Source: Bradyrhizobium sp. Arg816 (GTDB taxonomy: Bacteria; Pseudomonadota; Alphaproteobacteria; Rhizobiales; Xanthobacteraceae). Taken from it: 64,000 nt of DNA. The stretch lies in contig NZ_JAPRAQ010000013.1 of assembly GCF_029989365.1 (NCBI RefSeq), positions 153,293-217,292 on the forward strand, in the 5' to 3' direction. Each line of letters starts with the position of its first letter. Position 1 is the stretch's first letter. The position numbers and the translations under genes are program-made. This document shows positions 34,826 through 43,957 of this stretch, in pieces. The notes below the pieces were generated by a model. The model did not search any database. It was given only the letters and a program-made list of their open reading frames with translations, and was not told the DNA's origin.

Positions 34826-35803
34826 TTACTTCACCGCCTGAATGCGTTCCCAGTCGGCCTTGCGATAACCAAAGGTCTCGAACGGAACGTTCTTCAGCAC
34901 GATGTCGCGGAACTCGTTCTTGTCGACCTCGGTCACGGTCAGGCCCTTCTCCTTGAAGAAGGAAACAAGCTTGGCCTCGTTCTGCTTGATCTCATCGGTC
35001 GCCTTGGCAGCAGCTTCCTGCGCGACGTCGGTGAAGATCTTCTTGTCCTCGTCGCTGAGCTTCTTCCAGAGCGCGCCCGCCACCACCGTGTTGAGATGGT
35101 CGACGATGTGGCCGGTCAGCACGATGTGCTTCTGCACTTCGTAGAACTTCTTGGCCTCGATCGTGGTCAGCGGGTTCTCCTGCGCCTCGACGGTGCCGTT
35201 CTGAAGCGCGAGATAGACTTCGGCGAACGCGATGGGCGCGGTGTTGGCGCCGCAGGCGCGCGGCATCGCCAGATAGGCCGGAACGTCGGGCACGCGCATC
35301 TTCAGGCCCTTGAGATCGGCGCAGGACTTGATCGGCTTGTTCGACGAGGTCTGGCGCACGCCGTAATAGGTCACCGCGACGATGTGGTGGCCGCTCTTGT
35401 CCTCGTAGCCCTTGGCGAGCTCCTTGAAGATGTCGCTCTTGGTGTAGGCAAGCAGATGGTCCGAGTCGCGGAAAGTGTAGGGATAGTAGGTCACGCCGAT
35501 CGGCGGGAAGCTCTTGGCCGCGAAGCTCGAGCCGGAGATGATGATGTCGACCGAGCCGAGCGAGAGGCCCTGGTTGATGTCGGCTTCCTTGCCGAGCTGC
35601 GACGCCGGATAGACATCGACCGTATAGCGCCCGTTGGTGCGCTTGCCGATCTCCTGCGCGGCCCAGACCGAAGCGGTGTGGAACGGCTCCGAGGTCTCGT
35701 AGACATGGGCCCATTTGAGCTTGGTCTGCGCCATCCCGGGATTGGTCGCCGCGAACATTGCCGCGACCGAAGTCGCCAGCACCATCGTCATCTTCTTCAA
35801 CAC
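34826..35803 (-). CDS. TRAP transporter substrate-binding protein (DctP type)
   Basis: 325 residues from GTG 35803, with GGAGG 8 nt upstream; a GTG 15 nt earlier overlaps that Shine-Dalgarno. Signal peptide to about residue 26 (ATNPGMAQ). The mature protein has the TRAP signature segments KLKWAHVYETSEPFHTASVW and the conserved substrate-carboxylate Arg region GLKMRVPDVP near residue 165, so the ligand is an organic acid; the locus suggests a hexuronate. Confidence 0.92.
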   Translation of the reverse strand: MLKKMTMVLATSVAAMFAATNPGMAQTKLKWAHVYETSEPFHTASVWAAQEIGKRTNGRYTVDVYPASQLGKEADINQGLSLGSVDIIISGSSFAAKSFPPIGVTYYPYTFRDSDHLLAYTKSDIFKELAKGYEDKSGHHIVAVTYYGVRQTSSNKPIKSCADLKGLKMRVPDVPAYLAMPRACGANTAPIAFAEVYLALQNGTVEAQENPLTTIEAKKFYEVQKHIVLTGHIVDHLNTVVAGALWKKLSDEDKKIFTDVAQEAAAKATDEIKQNEAKLVSFFKEKGLTVTEVDKNEFRDIVLKNVPFETFGYRKADWERIQAVK

Positions 35804-35875
35804 TGACTTATCCTCCACTGACTAAAGTCTGCTTCTTGTTCGCCCGCCCCAAAAACCGGGACGAGCCGCCCAATC

Positions 35876-36685
35876 TCATCGCCGCCGCACGCCGCCGCTT
35901 TTGGCCTGCGTCTTCGCGCGTTTTGGTTTTGCCGGTTTCGCCGGCGTGCGCGCGACCCGGCCTCGCTCCGCGGGCGATCCCGCGGCGGTCTCGGCACCAA
36001 AATTCTGCGCAAAGCGCTCCTGCGAGCGCGCTAAGTGCTTCCGCATGGCCTCACGGGCAGTGTCCGGATCGTGCGCCGCAATCGCGTCACGCACGGCGCA
36101 GTGCTCGTCGAGCGCGGTGCGCCACGTGCCCGGGCTCTCGAAGTAATGCGCAAGCTGCGCGAAATAGGGATTGAGGCGCTGGTCGAACAGCTCGCCGACC
36201 ACGCGCACCAGCACGGCATTGCCGAGACTGCCGGCGATCGCGACGTGGAAGGCACGGTCGTGCACCATCGAGGCCTCGCCGGGATGCTCGACATTCTCCA
36301 TGGCGACAAGCGACGCATTGATGCGGGCGATATCGTCCTTGGTCGCCACGCGTGCGGCCTGCTCGGCGATCGCGCTTTCCAGGAATTCTCGGGCGCGCAA
36401 GAGCTCGAACGGGCCTTCGATGCCGGCGGCCGGAAGCGCAGGCGCGGCGTCCGCCGGCTCGGTCACGTAGATGCCTGAGCCGACGCGGATGCGGACGCGG
36501 CCCTCGACCTCGAGCGCGATCAGGGCTTCGCGCACCGTCGGCCGCGAGATCCTGAGCTGCTCGGCGAGTTCGCGCTCGGTCGGCAAGCGGCTGCCGACCG
36601 CGTACTCGCCGCTGTCGATCAGGCTTCGCAATTGATCGGCGACCTGGCGGTAAAGCCGTCTCGCCTCCACAGCTTCCAGCGGCAC
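35876..36685 (-). CDS. GntR/FCD regulator, UxuR/ExuR-like
   Basis: 269 residues from GTG 36685 (GGGAGG upstream). Winged helix at about residues 10-75 with RLPTERELAEQLRISRPTVREALI, followed by an FCD ligand domain (ELLRAREFLESAIAEQAA, DRAFHVAIA, EHCAVRDAIAAHD). A basic Pro/Lys/Ala-rich tail of about 35 residues is extra. The perfect operator AATTGGT-CTT-ACCAATT just upstream has the same TTGGT/ACCAA arms reported for E. coli UxuR/ExuR, so it is probably the uronate repressor for both divergent arms. Confidence 0.9.
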   Translation of the reverse strand: MPLEAVEARRLYRQVADQLRSLIDSGEYAVGSRLPTERELAEQLRISRPTVREALIALEVEGRVRIRVGSGIYVTEPADAAPALPAAGIEGPFELLRAREFLESAIAEQAARVATKDDIARINASLVAMENVEHPGEASMVHDRAFHVAIAGSLGNAVLVRVVGELFDQRLNPYFAQLAHYFESPGTWRTALDEHCAVRDAIAAHDPDTAREAMRKHLARSQERFAQNFGAETAAGSPAERGRVARTPAKPAKPKRAKTQAKSGGVRRR

Positions 36686-36749
36686 GCTGGCCTCCCCGAA
36701 AGGGTCTCGCTGGGAAGCATCGCGTCCCGGCGGCCCGCCAATTTTGGAA

Positions 36750-36766
36750 AATTGGTCTTACCAATT
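36750..36766. promoter_or_regulatory. UxuR-type operator
   Basis: AATTGGT-CTT-ACCAATT is a perfect 7-bp inverted repeat with a 3-nt centre, between the GntR gene (starting 36685) and uxuB (starting 36832). UxuR/ExuR-type GntR proteins recognise ATTGGT/ACCAAT arms. Confidence 0.75.
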
Positions 36767-36831
36767 GACCGAAGCATTGACCGAGGACAGGCGCCATGTC
36801 AAGCAGCTGCCAAACACAGGGAGAGACGACC

Positions 36832-38316
36832 ATGCGCCATAATTCAACGCGTCTTGGCCGCGCCAATCTCGACCGGCTGCCGCCCGCCATCCGCCGCCCG
36901 GCCTATGACCGTTCGCGCGTTACGCCCGGCATCGTGCATCTGGGCCTGGGGGCCTTTCATCGCGCGCACCAAGCCGTCGTCATCGACGACTGCCTTGCCG
37001 CAGGCAGCTCGTCCTGGGGCATCGTCGGCGCGAGCCTGCGCAGCCCGGATACGCGCGACGCCCTCGCCCCGCAGGATCATCTCTACACTGTCGCCGTACG
37101 TGCCGCCGAAGGCACCGAACACCGCGTCATCGGCGCGTTGCTCGACAGTGTCGTCGCGCGCGAGAAGCCGGCAGCACTGGTCGAGCGGATGGCCGATCCC
37201 GCCATTCGCATCGTCTCGCTGACGGTCACCGAGAAGGGCTATTGCCACACGCCGCAGACCGGCGATCTCGACGAGCGCCATCCGGATGTCGTGCACGATC
37301 TCAACAATCTTGACGCGCCGCGCTCGGCGCCCGGCTTCATCGTGGCCGCTCTAGCGCGCCGGCGCGCACAGGGGCTGGCGCCCTTCACCGTGCTCTGCTG
37401 CGACAACCTCGCCGCCAACGGCCACACCGTGCAGCGGATCGTGACGCAGTTCGCCGCGCTCCGGTCGAAGGACCTCGGCAAGTGGATCGCCGATAGCACC
37501 GCCTTCCCGTCGACCATGGTCGACCGCATCGTGCCGGAGACGACGGACGCCGACCGGGATGCGGTCTCGGACGCGCTCGGCATGCGCGACGCCTGGCCTG
37601 TGATGACCGAGCCGTTCACGCAATGGGTGGTCGAGGACCGCTTCACGGCGGGGCGGCCCGATTTCGCCGCCGCCGGCGTCGAGCTCGTCACCGACGTCAA
37701 GCCGTTCGAGCTGATGAAGCTGCGGCTGCTCAACGCCAGCCATTCGGCGCTGGCCTATCTCGGCTATCTCGCGGGCTACGAGACGATCGCCGACACCATG
37801 CTGGATCCGCATTTCGCGCGTCTCGCCGCGCAGGTGATGGAAGAGGCCGCGGTGACGCTGACAATGCCTGTTGGCACCGATCTCGCCGCCTATCGCGCTT
37901 CGCTGCTCAAGCGCTTCGCCAACCCGGCGCTGCATCACCGTACCTGGCAGATCGCGATGGACGGTTCGCAAAAGCTTCCGCAGCGCCTGCTCGGCGGGAT
38001 GCAGGATCGCCTGCGCAAAGGCTTGCCGATCGCGACGCATGCGCTCGCGGTGGCCGGCTGGATGCGTTACGTCACCGCACGCGACGAGCAGGGCCGCGCC
38101 ATCGATGTTCGCGATCCGCTCGCCGCCGAGTTCGCCGCGCTGGCGCGCGAGGCGGGTCCCGTCGCCGAACGGCTCGCGCCCGCATTGCTCGGGGTCGAGA
38201 AAGTGTTCGGACCGCTGGGCACTGAGCCGCGCCTGCGCGAGGCCGTGACCACGGCGCTCGGCCGTCTTTACAAGGACGGTGCGCGGCGGGCGGTGGAGAC
38301 ACTTGTCTCGGCGTGA
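36832..38316 (+). CDS. uxuB: Mannitol dehydrogenase family protein, fructuronate reductase type
   Basis: 494 residues from ATG 36832 (AGGGAGAG upstream); the upstream in-frame ATG at 36796 lacks context. N-terminal Rossmann region PGIVHLGLGAFHRAHQAV, then SLTVTEKGYCH near 132, TPFERVMVDRIVP-like STMVDRIVPETTD near 227, and the polyol-dehydrogenase motif KPFELMKLRLLNASHSALAYLGYLAG near 290 with catalytic Lys, Asn and His. It reduces D-fructuronate to D-mannonate, the step before UxuA. Mannitol 2-dehydrogenase is the main alternative, but uxuA and the UxuR-like site favour UxuB. Confidence 0.87.
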   Translation: MRHNSTRLGRANLDRLPPAIRRPAYDRSRVTPGIVHLGLGAFHRAHQAVVIDDCLAAGSSSWGIVGASLRSPDTRDALAPQDHLYTVAVRAAEGTEHRVIGALLDSVVAREKPAALVERMADPAIRIVSLTVTEKGYCHTPQTGDLDERHPDVVHDLNNLDAPRSAPGFIVAALARRRAQGLAPFTVLCCDNLAANGHTVQRIVTQFAALRSKDLGKWIADSTAFPSTMVDRIVPETTDADRDAVSDALGMRDAWPVMTEPFTQWVVEDRFTAGRPDFAAAGVELVTDVKPFELMKLRLLNASHSALAYLGYLAGYETIADTMLDPHFARLAAQVMEEAAVTLTMPVGTDLAAYRASLLKRFANPALHHRTWQIAMDGSQKLPQRLLGGMQDRLRKGLPIATHALAVAGWMRYVTARDEQGRAIDVRDPLAAEFAALAREAGPVAERLAPALLGVEKVFGPLGTEPRLREAVTTALGRLYKDGARRAVETLVSA

Positions 38317-38414
38317 CCACAAAGCAGGCAATGCTGCACTGCGGTCCAAATCGAACGCAAAGTCGGACGGAAGTCGCGCTTGATTTTTGCCTGCCATTGC
38401 CCCACCCGAGAGGC

Positions 38415-38822
38415 ATGGCAAAGGACAATAAGGTCATCGCCGCGAACGCGGCCTTCTACGCCGCCTTTTCAACGGGCGACTTCGACGAAATGGAGCGGAT
38501 GTGGGCGGATGACGACGCCATTTCCTGCATCCATCCCGGCTGGCCGGCCATTATCGGCCGGGCCACGGTGATCGGCAGCTGGCGCGACATCCTGCAAAAT
38601 CCGGAGCGGCCGCAGATCGTTTGCGCCGAACCGCAGGCGATCGTCGACGGCGACAGCGCGCGCGTGCTCTGCATCGAGATCGTCGACGGCACCGCATTGG
38701 CCGCTGCCAACCATTTTCGGCGTGTCGGCGACGGCTGGCGGCTGGTGCACCACCAGTCGAGCCCAATCGCGCAGATTGTCGAGCAGTCTGAAGATGATAG
38801 AACGAGCCACCGCGTCCACTGA
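38415..38822 (+). CDS. SnoaL/NTF2-like domain protein (DUF4440-type)
   Basis: 135 residues. GAGAGG directly upstream of the ATG at 38415. The pattern AFYAAFSTGDFDEMERMWADDD, SCIHPGWPAIIGRATVIGSW and WRLVHHQSSPI is typical of small NTF2-fold proteins with a C-terminal domain of calcium/calmodulin kinase-like shape. Function is not predictable; cytoplasmic, 98 nt after uxuB on the same strand but not clearly part of that operon. Confidence 0.85.
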   Translation: MAKDNKVIAANAAFYAAFSTGDFDEMERMWADDDAISCIHPGWPAIIGRATVIGSWRDILQNPERPQIVCAEPQAIVDGDSARVLCIEIVDGTALAAANHFRRVGDGWRLVHHQSSPIAQIVEQSEDDRTSHRVH

Positions 38823-38846
38823 CCGCGGCGGGCCGGCCGGCGCTTT

Positions 38847-39602
38847 CTACTGTGCATGGGGTTGTTTTTCAGTTTTTTGTTTTGAGCCTCCGAGTTCCGA
38901 CAAATCGTCGAGCACGACCTGCGCCGCACTGAAATCATCGTCCCGAAAGAACATGCTCCTGGTGATGAGCACCGGAATGTTCGCCCGCGAGGCCGCGATC
39001 AGACCGTTGCGGGAATCCTCGATCGCGACGCAGTCGGCTGCGCCCAGCTTCAGCCGCGCCAGGGTTTCCAGATAGACATCCGGCGCCGGCTTCTTGTGGC
39101 GGACATCGTCGCCGGCGACGACCGCATCAAAATCCGCCGCCCAGCGCGTTCCCAGCGCCTGCGACAGCAGCGCATCGATATTGCCGTGCGAGGTGGTGGT
39201 CGCGATCGCGAGCCGCTGGCCGCGGGCCTTCGCGGCGGTGAGCAGGTCCGCCACGCCGGGCCTTAAGGGACAGCAGCCGGTTTCGATCAGCTCGGCGTAA
39301 TGCGCGGACTTGATGCGGTGAAGGGCTGCGATATCGGCATCCGGCAATGGCGGTGCGACCTGCAGCCCCGTGTGAAAGGCGCGCATGCGCTCCTTGCCGC
39401 CGGTGACACGCAGCAGCTCCCGGTAGACGGCCCGGTCCCACTGCCAGTCGAGACCGTGGCGAACGAAGGCGTGGTTGAAGGCCTGCCGATGCAGCTCCTC
39501 GGTTTCGGCCAGCGTACCGTCGACATCGAAGATCAGCGCGGCGGCGCGCCCAATCAACTCCGCGGCACCGCATAGCACTGCGGCCGGCGCTTCTGCCTGC
39601 AT
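38847..39602 (-). CDS. HAD family hydrolase (CbbY/beta-phosphoglucomutase-like)
   Basis: 251 residues from ATG 39602 with GGAGG upstream. Motif I ALIFDVDGTLAETEELHRQAF (Asp pair), a cap domain, motif II ATTTSHGN, motif III KKPAPDVYLE and motif IV AIEDSRNGLIAASRA. The pattern resembles CbbY (xylulose-1,5-bisphosphate phosphatase) proteins, but no Calvin genes are in the window, so it may be a general sugar-phosphate phosphatase. Convergent with the NTF2-like gene. Confidence 0.88.
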   Translation of the reverse strand: MQAEAPAAVLCGAAELIGRAAALIFDVDGTLAETEELHRQAFNHAFVRHGLDWQWDRAVYRELLRVTGGKERMRAFHTGLQVAPPLPDADIAALHRIKSAHYAELIETGCCPLRPGVADLLTAAKARGQRLAIATTTSHGNIDALLSQALGTRWAADFDAVVAGDDVRHKKPAPDVYLETLARLKLGAADCVAIEDSRNGLIAASRANIPVLITRSMFFRDDDFSAAQVVLDDLSELGGSKQKTEKQPHAQ

Positions 39603-39745
39603 GACCGACGCCTCCCTCCTGACAAGCGAGCATCGCCCGCCCTGGCGGGCGAGTAAAATTGCAATATCTTTTGCCAGACCCAAAAATCCCTTATGAGCGA
39701 ACGGCGCGCAGATCGCGCGAGCGGGAACTCCAGCACGGCAGACGC

Positions 39746-40594
39746 ATGCGGCTCTTCATCCTCGGCCTCGGCTACAGTGCCCGGCATTTCGTCGGCCAAT
39801 TCGGCGGCGCCTTCTCGCATATCGCCGGCACCGTGCGCGATCCCGGCAAGCGAAACGACCTTGCCGGCATCGAGATGCACGCCTTTTCCGGCGGCAGTCC
39901 GGCCCGCGAGGTGGTCGAGCGAGTCCGCGGCGCCGATGTCCTTCTCATATCGATCCCGCCCGGCAGCGCGGGCGACCCCGCGATTACGGCCTTTGCCGAC
40001 GCGCTCGCGGGCCGGCGGCGGAAGATCGTCTATCTCTCCACCATCGGCGTCTATGGCGATCACGCAGGCCGCTGGGTGGACGAGAGCACGCCGCCGCAGG
40101 CCACCCTCGACCGCACGCGAACGCGCGTCGCGGCGGAGCAAGCCTGGACCGCCGCGGCGCGCGGCGATGTCGCGATCCTGCGGCTTGCGGGCATCTACGG
40201 TCCCGGCCGCAACGCGCTGGTGACGTTGCGGGCGGGGACGGCGCGGCGCATCATCAAGCCGGGACAGGTCTTCAATCGCATCCACGCCGACGACATCTCG
40301 AGCGCGATCATGGCGGCGGTGAAGCGCAGTGACGGCGGCACCTGGAACGTCTGCGACGACGAGCCGGCGCCGCCGCAGGACGTGATCGCTTATGCGGCGA
40401 AGCTGATGGACATTGCGCCGCCGCCCGAAGAGCCGTTCGAGACCGCCGAGATGTCGGCGATGGCCCGCAGCTTCTATGCCAGCAGTGCCCGGGTCTCCAA
40501 CGCGAGACTGAAGCACGAGCTCGGTGTCGGGCTTGCCCATCCGACCTATCGGCATGGCCTGGATGCGCTGTGGCGCGCGGGGCAAGGACGATAG
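39746..40594 (+). CDS. NAD(P)-dependent SDR/epimerase-like protein (YeeZ type)
   Basis: 282 residues from ATG 39746 (MRLFILGLGYSARHF). The Rossmann motif is GxGxSA rather than GxxGxxG, as in YeeZ-like atypical SDRs. VYLSTIGVYGDHAGRWVDE near residue 100, LRLAGIYGPGRN near 150 and NRIHADDISSAI near 170 are extended-SDR segments; no YxxxK motif is clear. Function unknown, probably a reductase or epimerase on a nucleotide sugar. A strong terminator follows. Confidence 0.85.
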   Translation: MRLFILGLGYSARHFVGQFGGAFSHIAGTVRDPGKRNDLAGIEMHAFSGGSPAREVVERVRGADVLLISIPPGSAGDPAITAFADALAGRRRKIVYLSTIGVYGDHAGRWVDESTPPQATLDRTRTRVAAEQAWTAAARGDVAILRLAGIYGPGRNALVTLRAGTARRIIKPGQVFNRIHADDISSAIMAAVKRSDGGTWNVCDDEPAPPQDVIAYAAKLMDIAPPPEEPFETAEMSAMARSFYASSARVSNARLKHELGVGLAHPTYRHGLDALWRAGQGR

Positions 40595-40627
40595 GTTCCA
40601 GAGCGAAGTCAAGCGCTGGAACAAAGA

Positions 40628-40653
40628 GGGCGGCCGCCCAGGCCGCCCTTTTT
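40628..40653 (+). terminator. Rho-independent terminator
   Basis: GGGCGGCC (40628-40635) and GGCCGCCC (40641-40648) form a perfect 8-bp stem with a 5-nt loop, followed by five T. It ends the gene at 39746-40594 and, read from the other strand, lies just after the convergent dienelactone hydrolase. Confidence 0.85.
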
Positions 40654-40664
40654 CGAATTTGGCG

Positions 40665-41552
40665 TCAGCTCAACACGCCGTACTTCTTGAACCAGGCCTC
40701 GGCCTGCTTCCAGGCATCTTCCGCCGCATCCTTGCGGTAGCTGCCGCGATAGTCGGCATGGAAGCCGTGCGGCGCCTGCGGATAGATCTTGAATTCGGCG
40801 ATCTTCTTGTCCTGCTCGAGCACCGCCTTGAACTGCTCGACCTGGGCCACGGGAATGCCGGTATCGGCGCCGCCATAGAGGCCGAGCACCGGCGCCTTCA
40901 TGTCGGGGGCGAGCTGAAGCGGGCTCTTCGGCCACGCCGGATTGGCGGGATCGACCGGCGCACCGTAGAACGCGACACCAGCCTTGAGGGTGCCACTGTG
41001 GGCGGCGTATTCCCAGACATTGCGGCCACCCCGGCAGAAGCCGATGATGCCGAGCTTCGTGGTGTCGCCGCCTTGCGATCCCGACCACGCCACCGTCGCA
41101 TCGAGATCGGACAGCAGCTCGGCGTCCGGCTTGGCATTGACGACCGGCAGCAGATCCTTGATGTCGGTGACCTTGGTGAGGTCGACACCCTTGCGGAAGT
41201 AATAATCGGGCGCGACCGCGAATGCGCCGAGCTTGGCGAGGCGCCGTGTCACGTCCTTGATGTATTCGTGCAGGCCGAAAATCTCCATCGCCACGATGAT
41301 CACCGGCGCCTTGGTGTTGCCGGTCGGGCGCGCGAAATAGGCAGGCATCTCTTCGGACCCGACCTTGATCCTGGCGTCACCAGCCTGGAGGCCGCCGGTA
41401 TCTGTCGTGATGATTTCGGCACGGACCGGACCGGCCGCAAGCGTGTAGCCGGCAGCGACGGCCGCGGTGGCGCTCATGAATCCGCGGCGCGAGACCGGGG
41501 CCAGTTTCGTCAGCCCGACGACGTCGGATGTCATGGTGGTTTCGAAACTCAT
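40665..41552 (-). CDS. Dienelactone hydrolase family protein, Tat-exported
   Basis: 295 residues. A twin-arginine signal (SRRGFMSATAAVAAGYTLA) lies at about residues 21-40, so the enzyme is periplasmic. The alpha/beta-hydrolase triad of dienelactone hydrolases is present: Cys in GIIGFCRGGRNV near residue 172, Asp in LYGGADTGIP and His in APHGFHADYR, plus the Glu in AMEIFG. No chlorocatechol genes are near; it may act on a lactone or ester outside the cytoplasm. Confidence 0.9.
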   Translation of the reverse strand: MSFETTMTSDVVGLTKLAPVSRRGFMSATAAVAAGYTLAAGPVRAEIITTDTGGLQAGDARIKVGSEEMPAYFARPTGNTKAPVIIVAMEIFGLHEYIKDVTRRLAKLGAFAVAPDYYFRKGVDLTKVTDIKDLLPVVNAKPDAELLSDLDATVAWSGSQGGDTTKLGIIGFCRGGRNVWEYAAHSGTLKAGVAFYGAPVDPANPAWPKSPLQLAPDMKAPVLGLYGGADTGIPVAQVEQFKAVLEQDKKIAEFKIYPQAPHGFHADYRGSYRKDAAEDAWKQAEAWFKKYGVLS

Positions 41553-41653
41553 CGGTCGATCCTTCCTGATGCTTGGCCCTGATTCCTCAGGCGGCGCATT
41601 CGCCGATAATTGGCGGCGAAACGCAAATCACCAGCCTGCGAGCCTGCCCGCGT

Positions 41654-42952
41654 TCAGGCCAGGCCCTGATGTCTTTTCACCGGCGCCGTCTCGGGCATCA
41701 GGCTCATTGCGACAAGTCCGACGATCGCCGCAAGCAGGAGGTACCAGGCCGGTGCCAGCGGATTGCCGGTGACATGGAGGAGCCACGTGACCACGAGCTG
41801 CGCCGTACCTCCGAAGCTCGCGATCGCCACCGCGTAGACGGTCGCGAACACGCCGCCACGGATGTTCTGGGGCAGCGCTTCGATGAAGGTCGCATAGAAC
41901 GCGGTGAACGGCAGCGAGCCGATCATCGATAGCACGCCAAAGCCGATCAGGAGCGACAGCGCGCCCGGTGCATGGACGATCCACAGGAAGGTCGGATAGG
42001 TGAGCAGAAGGGTTGCGAGCTGCGGCCAGATCATGATCGGCTTGCGGCCGAGACGATCGGCGAGCCATCCGCCGACCAGTGCGCCGACGAACTGAATGCC
42101 GTTGCTGACGAGCGACACGGCGAAAGCCAGTGTCGACGACACGTGCAGGGTATTCTGCGCATAGGTCGTCATGTATTGCGTGACATAGGTCGAGATCGTG
42201 CCGCTGGCCAGGATCATCAAGGCCAGCGCGATGACGCCGAGGTGACGCCGGGCCTGCGAGAGGTGACCCGTGCGCTCTTTCGCTGCGACACCGGCATCGG
42301 CTTGCGGAATCGTCTCCGGCAGTGTCCGCCGCATCCAGATCCCGAACGGCAGGCAGACGGCCCCGATCAGGAACGCCACCCGCCAGCCGTAGGAGTCCAG
42401 CATCTCCGGCGCCATGGTCGTGCTCAGGATGACGCCGACCAGCGCGCCGGCGGTCGCCGCGATCTCCTGGCTCGCCGGCTGCCATGCCACGACCAGGGCC
42501 CGATGCTCGGGTGGCGCGATCTCGAGGAGATAGGCGGTGGTCGGTCCGACCTCGCCGCCGAGGGCGAAGCCCTGCGCCATGCGCGCCGCAATCACGATGA
42601 TGGGCGCGGCAACACCGATCATGCGATAGGACGGCGTGAGGGCGATGGTCAGGATCGCAGCTCCCATCAACGCAAAGCTCAGCAGCATGGCGGGCCGCCG
42701 GCCGATCCGGTCGGAATAGATGCCGAGCACGATCCCACCGATCGGCCGCGTCACGAAGCCGGCCCCGAAGGTCGCCAGCGACAGCATCAGGCTGCCGTAC
42801 TCGCTTCCGGTCGGGAAGAAGGTATGGCCGATCTGGATGGCGAAGAAGCTGTAGGTAATGAAGTCGTAGAATTCGAGCATGTTGCCGATGGTGGCTGCGA
42901 ATGCTGCTCGTTTGACGTTGAACGGCGCCGCTTGCTCAATTCCCAACGACAC
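41654..42952 (-). CDS. MFS transporter, MHS type
   Basis: 432 residues with about 12 helices. Signatures: GNMLEFYDFITYSFFAIQIG in helix 1, RPIGGIVLGIYSDRIGRR in loop 2-3, and RMAQGFALGGEVGPTTAYLLE in helix 4. Likely an organic-acid/H+ symporter. Divergent from a cysteine-rich MarR regulator across a 409-nt gap. Confidence 0.92.
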   Translation of the reverse strand: MSLGIEQAAPFNVKRAAFAATIGNMLEFYDFITYSFFAIQIGHTFFPTGSEYGSLMLSLATFGAGFVTRPIGGIVLGIYSDRIGRRPAMLLSFALMGAAILTIALTPSYRMIGVAAPIIVIAARMAQGFALGGEVGPTTAYLLEIAPPEHRALVVAWQPASQEIAATAGALVGVILSTTMAPEMLDSYGWRVAFLIGAVCLPFGIWMRRTLPETIPQADAGVAAKERTGHLSQARRHLGVIALALMILASGTISTYVTQYMTTYAQNTLHVSSTLAFAVSLVSNGIQFVGALVGGWLADRLGRKPIMIWPQLATLLLTYPTFLWIVHAPGALSLLIGFGVLSMIGSLPFTAFYATFIEALPQNIRGGVFATVYAVAIASFGGTAQLVVTWLLHVTGNPLAPAWYLLLAAIVGLVAMSLMPETAPVKRHQGLA

Positions 42953-43203
42953 TTTGACTTCCCTGGATTCGCTCGTTTGCCGGACTTAACCGTCTGGCTG
43001 CATTGCGTCGCAACATCCATTAACCGAAAGAGACGGTTCTCTCCCGGCGCGCCACATCGCCAAGCGTCACTGGTGATGCGCCTGTTCGCGCATTCGAAAC
43101 CCCAGGCCGCAACAAATGGGCTCCGCAGTGGCGACTATGACACATCATGTTGCTCAGGCGTCGCACATCACCGTCAATTCAGGTGCAAGCTGTCGTGATT
43201 TGA

Positions 43204-43284
43204 CTGAAATTTTCAGAAGAGTTGAGCCGTGCGATTTACTCGAACTTTCTTTGTGACGCTCTAGTTCCACGGCCGGAAGTTCCA
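43204..43284. promoter_or_regulatory. Candidate operator cluster between MHS transporter and MarR genes
   Basis: The 409-nt gap 42953-43361 has no convincing gene. It contains CTGAAA-T-TTTCAG (43204-43216), a perfect 6-bp inverted repeat, and AGTTCCA as a direct repeat (43263-43269 and 43278-43284), with the inverse TGGAACT at 43352-43358 beside the MarR start. These may be MarR or promoter elements; the rest shows nothing recognisable. Confidence 0.4.
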
Positions 43285-43361
43285 TCTGCACGACGGAGCA
43301 ACTTCCCAGATTGCGCTACCAAAGGCTCAATTGAATAAAGCTTGTCCGACTTGGAACTGAA

Positions 43362-43943
43362 ATGATTTTAGCTCGCGAAGCGATTGAATTGTTGGGACAG
43401 ATGGCCCGCATCCTGTGGTTCGAAGGCACCAAGCATGGCTTGCGCGACCGCGAATGGATGGCCCTGCGCTTTCTCTCCCGCGCCAACCGTTTCTCGCGAA
43501 CGCCCTCGGCGCTCGCGAGCTACGTCGGCACCACGCGCGGCACCGCTTCTTTCATCATCGGCGAACTCGAGCGGCTCGGATATTTGGAGCGAAAGCGCTC
43601 CGCGACGGACAAGCGATCGGTGACGCTGAGCGTGACGCAGCAGGGCAAGAAGTTCCTGGTGCGCGACCCCATCAGCGTTCTCCTCGAGCCGATCGCCGTC
43701 CTCGACGACGAGACCAAGATCCGCTTTCGCGACACGCTCCGGCACGTGCTCGATCAGGCGGACGCGGCCGAGCAGCGGCACCATACCGACGTCTGCAAGC
43801 GATGCATCTTCCTGCGCGAAGATGGCACCGCCACGGACGGCAAGCCCGGCGCCGCCGAGTTCAGCTGCCGCCTGTTTCGCGCGCCGATCGCGGAGACGGA
43901 GATCGATCTGCTATGCACCAGCTTCGAGCATCATCGCCAATAG
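43362..43943 (+). CDS. MarR family regulator with a cysteine-rich C-terminus
   Basis: 193 residues. MarR winged helix at about 30-100, with LASYVGTTRGTASFIIGELERLG as the recognition helix region and the wing at RSATDKRSVTLSVTQQG. After residue 138 the tail is unusual: His140, His141, Cys145, Cys148 (C-x-x-C), Cys169 and Cys185. This could bind zinc or an Fe-S/haem group, or act by thiol oxidation; that is inference. Divergent from the MHS transporter. Confidence 0.9.
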   Translation: MILAREAIELLGQMARILWFEGTKHGLRDREWMALRFLSRANRFSRTPSALASYVGTTRGTASFIIGELERLGYLERKRSATDKRSVTLSVTQQGKKFLVRDPISVLLEPIAVLDDETKIRFRDTLRHVLDQADAAEQRHHTDVCKRCIFLREDGTATDGKPGAAEFSCRLFRAPIAETEIDLLCTSFEHHRQ

Positions 43944-43957
43944 GAGGCGGCCCTCGA

